Shown one piece after another: positions 33,648 to 46,900 of a DNA stretch of 64,000 bases. The notes below the pieces were generated by a model. The model made no database searches. It was not told the DNA's origin and saw nothing but the letters and a program-made list of their open reading frames with translations. The position numbers were made by a program, and so were the translations under genes. This DNA comes from Glandiceps talaboti (Eukaryota > Hemichordata > Enteropneusta > Spengelidae): positions 22,811,342-22,875,341 of the forward strand of contig NC_135549.1 in NCBI RefSeq assembly GCF_964340395.1, given 5' to 3'. Numbering within the stretch: the stretch's first letter is position 1; every line of letters begins with the position of its first letter.

Positions 33648-36483
33648 ATGCATGTACATTTGTAATAATGTATTCAAAGTAAAATCGGGGTACTGAAGAC
33701 AATTTTCAAGTAGTCTATGGCTTTCGATAATGTGTATGTTTGAAATTTTATGCCCCTATAAAATGGCCTCCTATACATGTTCTTATTTTCAAAAAAGTGC
33801 TCGCTGTGGGTGAAGGCTACCTCTCCCACACCCTCCCCACTAGCTATCATGGGAGATGCTGTTTCTGCTCAAAATCAAGATTGAAAGAGAAAACCATACG
33901 CAGGCAAAATATTTCCAAGTACAGTTACAGCCCAATGTGAGATCTTTTTCGCAAAGCCCACATCTATTTGTAAAGAGATTTCTTATTGCTGTGTGGATGA
34001 TGCTGAAGTCGATTGCCACAGTTATTTTAATGCAATGTACATACAATTGTACATCTCCAGAATGCTGGAAATGGGGGGGGGGGGGGGGGGGGGGTTGTAT
34101 AATTACAAATTAAAAATCTGTGTAGCTGGGGGTGGGGTGCTATGACAATTCTTGGGTACATTTTGGAGTGGGGGGCATGAATATTAGTGAGAGAATGAAT
34201 AGACACATGAATTCAGTTCTGAGCTAAAAAGTGTGTGTGTGTGTGTTAAATTTATATAACTTACACAAGTTTTTGAACAGGGCCTCTGAGCACTACCTGT
34301 TGGGGTCATTCTCACAAACCAGAGCTGTTATTTCTTCCACTACACTGCAAAATAACGCTGCAATGTTCATGTATCCTAGCATTTCCTATCATTTGAATTT
34401 GACTGTTGAAACTTTCTCGCAGTGTTCGCCATACTCTAATCTATGCAGTATTACCTAATCAAAGTTATGTACATACAATATCAATTCAAGACAGTCTCCA
34501 CCACCAAGGGTTTTCAAAATTGTTTTATTTATCTTTTTTTTTCTTTACAAAGAACTTTATCAGTAAATGTACTGGAGTTTGAATGTTATATAAAAGAGTA
34601 AAACCAGGATAAAAATATCATATGGTACTTTGTAAACGATGGCAGTTCAGTTAAAATGACACTAAAAATGTTCAATGTGTAACTCATGGCAATACTGTGA
34701 CTATCTGCAGTTAGTCCTACATCACATATAATATGGATGGTGTGCATGTAAGTATTGATTGATTGATTGGTGTCTTTGAACTTGACAATCACACAGCATT
34801 AAGTGAAGACAACCAAACTATTGCCATTGTAGTACATCTATACATCTATACTATACATCATGATAAATGTAAATACTATATTTTATTGTTCAATAAAAAC
34901 ACGACACAATGATAATAACGTAAGAGTTCTAGATGTAAAATATTGGAATAGTTATCATTTCATTATTAAAGCTATCAGAACAGTTCCACCAACTCAGTTG
35001 ATGTTAAAATTGTAAATAAAAATGACATCACAATGGAACAGATATGTGTTTCATTCCTGAATTTTTAGCATAACTCTGCCCTCACAACACACTCATGCAA
35101 CCTAAATATAAAATGCACTTTTACAGTTCATATGAAAAATTCAGATCAGACTTACACCTAATAGTCCTTAGGCTTGGACTGTACCACTACATCAAAGGGG
35201 TTGCCAACCACACATGGGATATGCTGGCAATCATTCCCAATCATTCCCTCAGTCTTGGATATAGACTGTACCAGGGGTTTCTAACCACATGGGATACAAT
35301 GGCAATCATTCCCAATCATCGAAAGGTGCTAATAGCTTGAACATTGCTACTGTGTCCCTCAGTAAGTGGTCAGCTACCCCTTCATACAATGGTACAGTCT
35401 AGGTCTCCACCTGTGGGCAGCGTAATATCTTTACACCTCATACCACTTTCAATATAACTTGAATCAGGTTGCAACATAGCCCAGGAACTTTGCTTGCAGA
35501 GTTTTATTATATCTCAAGTTACCTTCAAGCTCAAGCTATCAAACCAATACCATGGCTTTTGTCCTTATTGTTTTGTAATAAAATATATAAAACTCCTACT
35601 GTACAATTTGCAAACAGCACTAAGTATCAGATGAAGCACACATTAACCAGAAAATCTATATACGGTGTTTACTACAGTCTTTACATATAACTACATTTAT
35701 CACATCTTATGATATATCACACATTGACAGGCATTTGCAATTGGCTCTTCTGTTCAAATGTTTACTCATTAACATTGAATTATAATTCGAAACCAGATGA
35801 CCACTCCGCAACAACATGTCTAATATGTAAATTATGTTCACCATTCAATGCCCCCCCCCCCCCAATGCAATGTACGCAATGCAATGGGGATGCGATTACA
35901 TCATTGCTTTAAATATGATATCCAATCAGATTTAGCACAGCTGTTGGTGGTAATTTCAAATTAAGAACCAAGATTTCTGTGCTGAAAATGTTAATAGCCG
36001 TGTTATGGTTTGGAGATAGGGTTGAGATATCACAACCCATGGTATTAGTCTCTGGGTTAGTTGCAATAAAGAGGAATACACTTTAAAACTTATTCTACAT
36101 ACTGAAGGGACAACAACAAAATTGATCTCAATAAAAAAGTGTTTTTGAGTGAATTTGTGATGTAATGACAATCATTTCAGATAGTTCATTTATTTATTCA
36201 TACTATACAAATGGTGTTTCTCACACGATAACATTTAAAAATTGGGATAAAATTGGTAACATTGAAGGAAAAAAATTACTATTCTTTGTATGCTTGTGTT
36301 CATTTTCATGACATTAGCAATTTGAAACTGTAGACAGTGAGTAAGAGTGATATACAACTCTTGTAATTATTGGGATTTATAAACTTTGACTTGATAGAAA
36401 TGTTTACCCTTTCTGTTCACATGATGACAAGTTCAAGGGAAAAGATGTTTAATATGGGGAAACAACAAATATGAAATGACAGA

Positions 36484-36665
36484 CTTGGCTATCTGAGTTA
36501 GACCACAGACTTGGCTATCTCAGCCTTAGGTCACAGACTTGGCTATCTGAGTGAGACTACAGACTTGGCTATCTGGGTTAGCCCACAGACTTGGCTATCT
36601 GAGTGAGACTACAGACTTGGCTATCTGAGTGAGACTACAGACTTGGCTCTCTGAGTTAGCCGCTA
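36484..36665. repeat. 26-29 bp minisatellite
   Basis: Seven units of ACAGACTTGGCTATCTGAGT plus a variable GAGACT or TAGACC tail lie here. This is downstream of the MOV10 copy B stop codon and could fall in its 3' UTR. Confidence 0.8.
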
Positions 36666-37985
36666 TCTGATTTATAGAGGCCCAAACAATAGTGTCAAGT
36701 CAGATACGCGTGTATCTGGGCTAACATGGAGTTGGGCTGTGATGAATGTGAAACAGGTAACACAAAAAGTAGTTTTTCAGACATTTACATGAATTGAAAA
36801 TTTGTAAAAAATAACATCTCAGTAAAATATCTATGACACTGACTACCTGACAATAGAGTTGATTTAGACAATGGATACAAAACACAATAATGACTAAAAA
36901 TTGAATAGAAAAATACAATTAAAACTCCATATTTTCATATTTTTGATATTCAAGATTTTAAGACCATTTAAGAGATAGGTGTAATGTAGAAATGTATAAA
37001 CAACCATCTGAGACTGAGATATAATTCTAAAAGTATTCTATTCCCCTCCCCTTAATTTCCAGTTTGTCATTTACATATATTTGCATTTGGAATGTAATAT
37101 TGTTATTTATTATGTGCTTGACCTTTGACCTTACATGAGTAGTAAGTATGATGACCACTCTATGACAATACATTGATATAGGATCATTGGCTATGAATTG
37201 ATTATTTATTTGTCCCCTCCTCCTCCTAGGGCAAGCTCCCCCCCTCCCCACCCCCCCTATTCTAACCTCTAAATGTCTAACTTTCCTCTCTAAGTAAACA
37301 AACTACAAAGTATAAAACTCTACAAGTTTACTTCATTAACATGTTTATTTCTCTACTGCTATTAGTACTGGTGACTACTATCATCAGGTTTTAAAAGGGG
37401 CAATATTAGTAACAATTCTCACAATTTCCAATTAATTTTTATTCCAAAATATTTTTTAAAATCCATCAAGTCACTACAAATAATATTGAATGCAACACAA
37501 GATGAATTATGGATAAAACCATACCACTTTCATATTATTTCAAGTTCTTTAGAAATTGTGAGTTTTTAACCACATCATCTCACATCATTTGTATAGGTGT
37601 TATATGCACTGTCAGGCCATTCTTGTCAGCTATGGTAAATTTTTCTGTTCTCACAGAACAGCTCAGTTGACAAAGCTACAAAATGACTCCGAGAGATGTC
37701 CACCAATGATCAACCAGTCCTCCTTCAGAGCATTTCACATATAGTCCTGACGGAATTTGAAACAAAACTCGAGAAAATGTTCAGCCGAGTTAATCACATT
37801 GCCCCTTTTGAGATTCATACCACTATGAAATGAAGTACATGCAGTAAAGTGGTAATGTTACCATGGCAATATCATTACTGTGTATAATTGAAGTATTAAA
37901 AATTACTGTTTTGGTCCAAAATTGTGGCATTGTGCGTGACGTAAAAATTGTTTGCCATGTTTATGTCTGGGATTTTTTGGGGGGA

Positions 37986-40900
37986 TTAGTCTTCTCCTCT
38001 CCATTCTGGATCATTATACTGTGCCACCATACTTTCATCAACCACTTCCCATCCTTCATCTATAATACACAGATAAAAACAAAACACAAGAGGATTACTT
38101 CAAAAATACTTAAGCAAATTTTAGCCATGGCAACTACAGTTTTTATGTATTATTTTAAAATAATAAATATGGGTAAAATTTGATCAACGAAATCACCAGT
38201 TGGGAGATAATGCTTTGTATGATTTTAGTGGGTCCTCAGTTTCTGTAACTGTTATATAAAATGAGCACTTTGACCAAGGGCATGAGGCAACAATTCTGGT
38301 GTCTATTAACGATTGAATAACATGAATAAAGACAATATCAAAAAGATCCATCAAGTTCTTGTTTTAATTATTTCTTTAATTAATACCAAATATCTAATTA
38401 CAGAGAAATACATAGAGTTAAACTCAATCGAATCACTCCGGAATACAAATACGGAAGACTGAGACGCACTGTGGATAGTCTCAGTTACCCAGACTCTCAC
38501 TGCTGGGGGCTCTTCTATCAGACCACCCAGGCGAGAGTCTAGGGAGACGAGATTCCAACTATCCCGTGCAGGAAGTACCAATCAAAGCAGTGCAAGCTGG
38601 GAATACTTCACGTCCAACATTGTAGGCTAAATGATTTAGGTACTTTTGCAAGAAGTTATCACTTCTCAAACATCTAAATTACATCTAAATTACAACAAAC
38701 AGGTCTCGTAAGCCCATTTTTTAAGACTTGGAGGAAATTACTGTGTAACCACAGCACGGGGTAGTTGAAATGTGGTTCCCCAAGACTCTTGTCTGGGTGG
38801 TCTTGTAGAAGAGCCCCCAGTGGTGAGAGTCTGGGTAACTGAGACTAGACACTGTGGAGTACACTGATTGAACAGCGCCCCAAATGGTCATAGAATTTAC
38901 TTCTCACTCCTGTCACGTGATCGTGAGCTCAACTGATTCGAAACTTGGTAAACGTCCAGGAAAAAAACAGAATTTGAAAATTCCTCCTCCATGAGCGCAG
39001 AATTTGCTCAATTTGCTCATTTGACAAGGAATTTAATATTTCAAAAAAAACACCTTTCATAAGCAAAGATTTATTTCAAATATATGCCTTAGAAGGATAA
39101 TCCAACAAATTTACATCTCCATCAAAGACTCAAACTTCAAAAAATACTATACTTGTAGTTTTCAGACAAATATGGTTGTCTGTTGGTCATTGATCAAAGT
39201 ATCAATCATGACTATTCACATGTTTAATGTCATGTGTATATCACACTTGTATACATACCTTTTGCATCAGGACTTATATTAACAGCAGCAAATCTCTGTA
39301 TCAGATCTTCAACTTCGTCATCATCATCTTCTTTATAGTCACATCCTCTGTACGCATTCCTAGCATGACAATATTGTAGAAGGCTGATGGAAAAGAAGAC
39401 ATACACATTAATAATTATGGAGATAGGCCTCCAGAGTGCACCCTGCCACCAAAATATGGGCATGTTTTAGCAGACAAAATGGCTCACCAGCATGACGCTG
39501 GATGCCTGGGGTTATATCTTGAACTTTGACACCATGCAAAAATGCATTCAAATCAGAAATCTCTCATAATATGAGAATCATGGTCTGACACAGGCACATT
39601 CAACAAATTGAATTACAACATTTGTCAGGATGTAAACAAACCTTGACAAGCCATACACTCACCAAATAAGGAACTATTTGTGATCTTTGACCTATGACCT
39701 AGCTGTCAGATTTTGTGTCACATGATACAAAATAAAGTAATTATTCGTACCACTATGCCTATGGTGGTTTTGTACTTTCACATGACATAGTCAAATGTAA
39801 ATATATCCTTTGAATTCATTTGATGAAACAAGTTGAAAACGGAAGTATACTATCAAAACTATATACACATACAAAGTAAGTATGTCAATGGTATGACATG
39901 ACATGACTGCCATTATTTATGTCCTTTCGCAAGTCATGACCAACTTCTGCATGCAGTCATTCACCAGTGTCATGAGTTGACAGTTTACCTGTTTACCCCG
40001 TATGCCTGCCTGGGTAAGGTCACAACATGTTCACTCATGGTTAATTGTCTCCTGGACATGAAAATATGTGACTATTACAGACTATAGATGACCTAGAGAG
40101 GGCACCCCCTGTCAAATGTACTCCACTTCCTGACATTACTAACAACCATTACTTTAAGTATTTTATCAGATCTTGTAATGAAAGAATTGGGTTTTTTTCA
40201 GCGATCATTTTGTTAACTTACTGATTCCAGTGTGGATCCTTTTGTAACATGAATGGGTTGCCAATGACGATGAGTAAAGCTTTGGTCCGGGTAATGGCAA
40301 CGTTGAAACGCTGAAATTTAACAAGATAACTGATATAATTCTGATTCTTTCATATTGGGGTATAAACTATAATTATATCTCTGTTGGCAATTCTTTCTTG
40401 TAGCTGTTCAGAAGTTTGTCAAGGCTAATATCTAAATATCATTTCAACAGGACACTGTTGTAGACTGCAAACTGTAACTGCAAACTTGATACACTTCATT
40501 AATAAGACAGCAACACTGGTACAGACATGCATGCATATACACTGTACCAAAACCACTGCAATATACAAACACATAGTATACCAAACACGTACTGACACAT
40601 GCATGCATCCAATACTGCTCACATCAACACACACATATATATATGCATGCACATACATGTACTCACGCACATGTGCGCACACACACTCACACACCAATAT
40701 TACTGTATGTGTGATTTGAATTCAGTGAAACACAAGATGTTGTTGTATCAACATGGTCACTATATCACCTTTCAATCATCATGAAGTTATCACAAAAGGA
40801 TGTAAAAATTCCCACATTTGGACTAAGCTTCCCACATCTGGACTAACCTTAGGATTCTTAAGGAAACCCAGTTTGTAATCAATATCCATCCGTAGGTTCT

Positions 40901-43900
40901 CTTCACTAGTACTACGTACAGTAGAGATTATAATGATGAATCTTTCTTCTCCCTGGAATTCTTCAACTGACCCAACTTTGATATTTGTCAAGTTCTTTTT
41001 TCTCATCACATTCTTGATCTTTTGAACCTGTAGCATCAAATCGTACCAATAACTTAAAAAAATGATAAGATTGAAGATCAAAAATGTTCATCAACTTGGT
41101 AGATCAAGTGACTAGCTGCAACTACATGGAATTTGTCATTCTGATGAGGATCGTCTACCAAGACAGATTATACTGCCACCTAGTGGTCAGCTGTAACTAT
41201 GGAATTTGTCAATCTAATGAGGACCGTCGACCAAGACAGATTATACCACCACCTAGTGGTCAGCTGTAACTATGAAATTTGTCATTCTGATGAGGATCGT
41301 CAACCAAGACAGATCATACTGCCACCTAGTGGTCAGCTGTGACTATGGAATTTGTCAACCTTAAATGAGGATTGTCGACCAAGACAGATCATACTGCCAC
41401 CTAGTGGTCAGCTGTAATTATGGAATTTGTCATTCTGGTGAGGATAGTCAACCGAAAACAGATCAAAAATGCCACGTCAAAAAATAATGCTACATCTATA
41501 CAAACTCAAGTAGTTTATGTGATCTCAGATCATCTGCATTACACGTCTGGAGGATTGATTTGCTAAAATATGCCTTACTTACTATATTGTTATTAATATA
41601 AACTCTAGTTTACAACATTTTCTCTTCAATGTCTTGATATTCTGATATTCTAAACCTATTGCTTGAAATCATTCAGTAACTTAAAGGTGTCAAACTTGAA
41701 GACCCCTTAACTAGGTCATTGTTTTCATATAAACCTGAGGAGTGTTCGATTTGTCCAATCATAATTGTAATTAATTTGACGTCATTTATCGAAACAAGGT
41801 TGTAAACAGAACACTCAATCATGATCATCATGATTTCTTACATGTAAACATTTCAAAACGTTTCATGCAATTCCTATATATTAAATGATTTTACAATGAT
41901 TACAATGATAACAAATTACCAATCTCACCGAACACAATTTATTTACGTAATATTTTCCATCATTTCTAACTTGCCGTCAGCCAAGCACGCACGGTACGCT
42001 TATAATATTACACTGTCCGCTATCTTGGAATCATGTCAATCATGGTTTGGGGCATGATTACTATGATTACCAATCATAATTGTGATTGGTATTTATCAAA
42101 CATGATATCATGATTGTGATCGATAAATCATGATTATCATTGTGCAAATGGAATGCGCCCCTGATCTCAACTACTGGTGTAAATAAAGAATAAAGAATCT
42201 TACAATATGATTATACGCAATGATTTTTTGGTCCAAGTCAAGCACAGTTAAATTTCCCTTACTTCTTATGTGACTTTTTTTTTGGTTTCCTGTTAGGCCT
42301 AATAAAAAAATTGTGTGGTTCCAGTTACGCTCAATTTTAGAATATGTGGGGTAGGTAGTTTTTTAAATTTATTTTATTTCATTTCATTTTCATGTGTGAG
42401 TCTCTAGTTCAGGTTTTTCATTGTTTTCCAAATGGTCTCTGTGTTATTTATTTCTTCCTATCAGATGTACAGCCATTACAGATTGGAAGAACAGTTTTAT
42501 ATTGTCTTTTTAAGTTGATGCCAGTTTCCGCATCCACTATTTCTTGTGACAATTCCCAATTTTTGCGATTTTACTATTTTTTTTCTCGAATACTTAAAAA
42601 AAACTTTAGGGTCGGCAGTGAAAAGCTAGGTGGGGTCGGGTCACCGGAACCAAACTATTATTTTTTTAAGCCTAAGTTGGTTTATTGATTTGCTATCATA
42701 CTAAACAATAACAAACCTGTCTTCTGTAAGGTGAGATGATGCCGATATGGTCCTGAGTGATCTTCATACCTTCTCTCTTCTCCATCAATTCTTTGACATA
42801 TTCCCACACAATCTCAACTTCCTCAATGTTGAAGAACGACGGACTCTGACCTTCCCTACGATCCAAACCTTCCACACCATGGAAAATGATTGGGAAGTTC
42901 TGAAAGAAGAATGGTTTGAGTCTTAGTTTCTAAGTATCAAACACTGAATTATGGCATCAAAATTGACAAATATCATCTTCCTTTTTTTGTTGACAAAGAC
43001 TGAAATATGCAGTCAAAAATTTCAGGTAAAATTTTCAAGTTTGAGTTTGGAACAAAAAGTTTAATTCGATGCTATAAAGCACTTTGGGTAAACACTTGAT
43101 TAGCATGCATTGATCACTTCTGGGTATAACATAGGTCAGCCTATCTGGATCACAATGTCATAAAAAAACAGAATGAAATTATCTGTACTGCACTTTCCTG
43201 TAGTCTGCTGTATAAAATGTGTCAAAAGTTAAAGTAAGTGCTGTATGAATCCATCCAACAGTCAGTTTTATTGAAGTGGTAAGGTGAATAGTTTACTGAA
43301 CAATTTGGTGTTGTGGGTATTCTTTTAAAGCTGCACTAGGTGCAAGTTTTTTCAAAAATGTTTTGTTAGGTACAATAACTAACTTGTAATATCATACATC
43401 CAGAAAAGTATTGCATCATCTGTGGGTAAACTTATTTTTTGTAGCTGTGTACACGATAAATCAAGTCAAATTGATTTTTGGGTCTGCCCCTAAAAATCAG
43501 CGCCCTCAACGTGTTATAGTGATCATAATTTCAACCTGTTTCTGTACTGTTTACAGATAATATGAACACCTGATTAACATGTACAGTGTCTAATTATTGG
43601 TATTTTAACATTTGTCAGTGAATATATCCTGGTTGTCTGATCGAAAAATGATACTCCAGTTATAACTAGTTCAGTTTTAACGTTATGGCGACAGATTCAA
43701 AATCAAGCATTTGCTCAATATTTAAAACTTGTCACTATACACACCACCTCCGAATAATATTGACCACTAATTAACAGATAAAATGTCTTTAATTGGGACA
43801 GCATGAGAGACGTATAGTGCATGCTTGCTATCACATTGCTGTGGAACTATCAACATACCCCAGTCAGTCTAAAGTCTATCAGGAACACATAGTGTATGCA

Positions 43901-46900
43901 AGTGCCATTTTCCATAAAATCTGATGAAATCAAATTTGAAGTCATTCGTACTCGAGATGAAATTTTTCACACCTAATAACAAACTCATGATGAATATTGT
44001 TATCATAAAAGTTATTCCCATCAAAAAATCGTCTTACCTTCCTTGGTAGTAAACTCCACTGACAGAAACAATTTCGTAAGATTTCGTCAGCATGCACTTG
44101 TAACTCATTCTCGTAGAACATTTGATTCGGCAGCCTCAAGATTTCTGGATGAGATCGATAGTTTCTGACTAACTTTGTCAATATATTCACATTATAGGGT
44201 TTGTTTGGTTCTCGCTGATAAACACTACAGTCATCCATGAAACGTTCAAGAATTGACTTTTCTGTAAAACAAGGATGTGGTGTTATCTGTTTGTTTTCAA
44301 ACTGTGAGTTTAGGAGGTTTACAAAAAATGCGTTTTGGGAGATTTTTAACCATAATCTAGTTTTCACAATGTTCAAACTTTGACATAAAATGCTTGCCAT
44401 GCAGTTTCCACTAAGCAAGACAATGCTGTTTTGAAAATCTTAATCAAACAACTTTGGAACAACACCATTTTTGTATCAAACCAAAATTTTCCTAAGTTTA
44501 TGTAAATTCTTTCATATTGATAATGGCATTGAGAAAACAAACTTTAAAATTTGCTGGGTTTTTTTTTAAAAAAAATAGTCAATTCTGAAAGTAAACTCTT
44601 AGAAAATATATAGAAATGTAGGTGACACATTTGATATCTTTGGACAAACATGATTTTGAAACTGTTCAAACTAGTTCAAACTGGTTCAACCTGCTTTAAA
44701 GTTGTTCAGACCGGTTCATACTGGTTTAAACTGGTTCAGACAGATGACAAAATAATATATGGTATCATTTACCAAGTCCATATTTGATGGCAAGTGGAGA
44801 TCTCAAGACAGGACCAAGTTGTTTAGGATCTCCAGCCAGTACCAGTTGACCACCCTTAGCATTGTTAGGATCCAATAGTCCTGCTACCGATATGACACTC
44901 TCTGGTTCTACGGCATATCCAGCCTCATCTATGAATAAGTGGGTGAAATGGTCGCGTGGTAGATCAGCTGAAACAAGTCTGAAAGACACACATATAAAGA
45001 TTAATATCTAAAATAAAAAACTCAAGAAAGGATGGAGCAGCATGGATATTTGTTGTTTCCATACTTTTATTTTAGGTCCAAATGGACACGCTCCAGTGGA
45101 GGCTAGCAGAATGACCCGTGTCCACCTGTCTGTCCATCTGTAGACAGCCAAATCCTTTATGTCCCAATCATGATTTTGTAGACCCAAGGCATTTTTGATT
45201 AAATAGCGCCCTCAAGAGTTACATTTGCGCCTATGGATCTGACGGTAATCTGGTGAACATGAGCAGGGTGGGTGATGTCTAAATCCAAAATACAAATCCC
45301 AATACTAGGGTTGTGATATTTACATTACATGCTGAGTGAAAGAAAGGCATGATTGTACATATGTATATTGAGGCATGTATTAAAGTTTTCATTCCCTCCA
45401 AATGCTTCCACATGGTCGTGAATTGTAAACAGTTCTTACCTTCCACCTGTAACCAGTTTAGCTACTATAATTCTATCATTTCTTACCTTCCACCTGTAAC
45501 CAGTTTAACCACTATAATTCTATCAGTTCTTACCTTCCAGCTGTAACCAGTTTAACCACTATAATTCTATCATTTCTTACCTTCCAGCTGTAACCAGTTT
45601 AGTTACTATAATTCTATCATTTCTTACCTTCCAGCTGTAACCAGTGTAGCTACTATAATTCTATCATTTCTTACCTTCCAGCTGTAACCAGTGTAGCTAC
45701 TATAATTCTATCATTTCTTACCTTCCAGCTGTAACCAGTGTAGCTACTATAATTCTATCATTTCTTACCTTCCAGCTGTAACCAGTTTAGCTACTATAAT
45801 TCTATCATTTCTTACCTTCCAGCTGTAACCAGTTTAACCACTATAATTCTATCATTTCTTACCTTCCAGCTGTAACCAGTTTAGCTACTATAATTCTATC
45901 AGTTCTTACCTTCCAGCTGTAACCAGTTTAGCTACTATAATTCTATCATTTCTTACCTTCCAGCTGTAACCAGTTTAACCACTATAATTCTATCATTTCT
46001 TACCTTCCAGCTGTAACCAGTTTAGCTACTATAATTCTATCATTTCTTACCTTCCAGCTGTAACCAGTTTAGCTACTATAATTCTATCAGTTCTTACCTT
46101 CCAGCTGTAACCAGTTTAACCACTATAATTCTATCAGTTCTTACCTTCCAGCTGTAACCAGTTTAACCACTATAATTCTATCATTTCTTACCTTCCAGCT
46201 GTAACCAGTTTAGTTACTATAATTCTATCATTTCTTACCTTCCAGCTGTAACCAGTGTAGCTACTATAATTCTATCATTTCTTACCTTCCAGCTGTAACC
46301 AGTGTAGCTACTATAATTCTATCAGTTCTTACCTTCCAGCTGTAACCAGTTTAGCTACTATAATTCTATCATTTCTTACCTTCCAGGAGTAACCAGTGTA
46401 GCTACTATAATTCTATCAGTTCTTACCTTCCAGCTGTAACCAGTTTAGCTACTATAATTCTATCATTTCTTACCTTCCAGCTGTAACCAGTGTAGCTACT
46501 ATAATTCAATCAGTTCTTACCTTCCAGCTGTAACCAGTTTAGCTACTATAATTCTATCAGTTCTTACCTTCCAGCTGTAACCAGTGTAGCTACTACAATC
46601 CTTGTTTTCATAATTTCTTCTTTTGATGGTAATACAACCTCCTTGTCATCATTGTAATTGCATACTTTTTTCTCCTACAAAGCAAGACCACAAGAGTGTT
46701 TGGATATTGTGCAGTAACCATGACATCAAGACAATGGGTATACTTTACATGTCATATGGAACAAGCGAATGGATTTTTTCAGTGATATAAAATACAAATA
46801 GCTCTAGCTATGGTCTTTGAGTGAATTGATAATATAGAATCAGCAGTCACGATTTATTAGTTACGCCCACTTTTGATTACACCTGAAAAAGACATTTTTT

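Larger units (their letters stand above)
31893..37985. other. Intergenic region between copy A promoter side and copy B 3' end
   Basis: No coding region with splice or family support is seen on either strand. The contents are microsatellites, a family A fragment, homopolymer runs and a short minisatellite at 36484-36665. The part next to 37985 should be the copy B 3' UTR, whose poly(A) signal I could not fix. Confidence 0.6.

Noticed and set aside
41735-42165. Dense ATCATGAT palindromes, perhaps a further MITE
   Set aside because: There are several short self-complementary words, but I could not define paired ends or a second copy.
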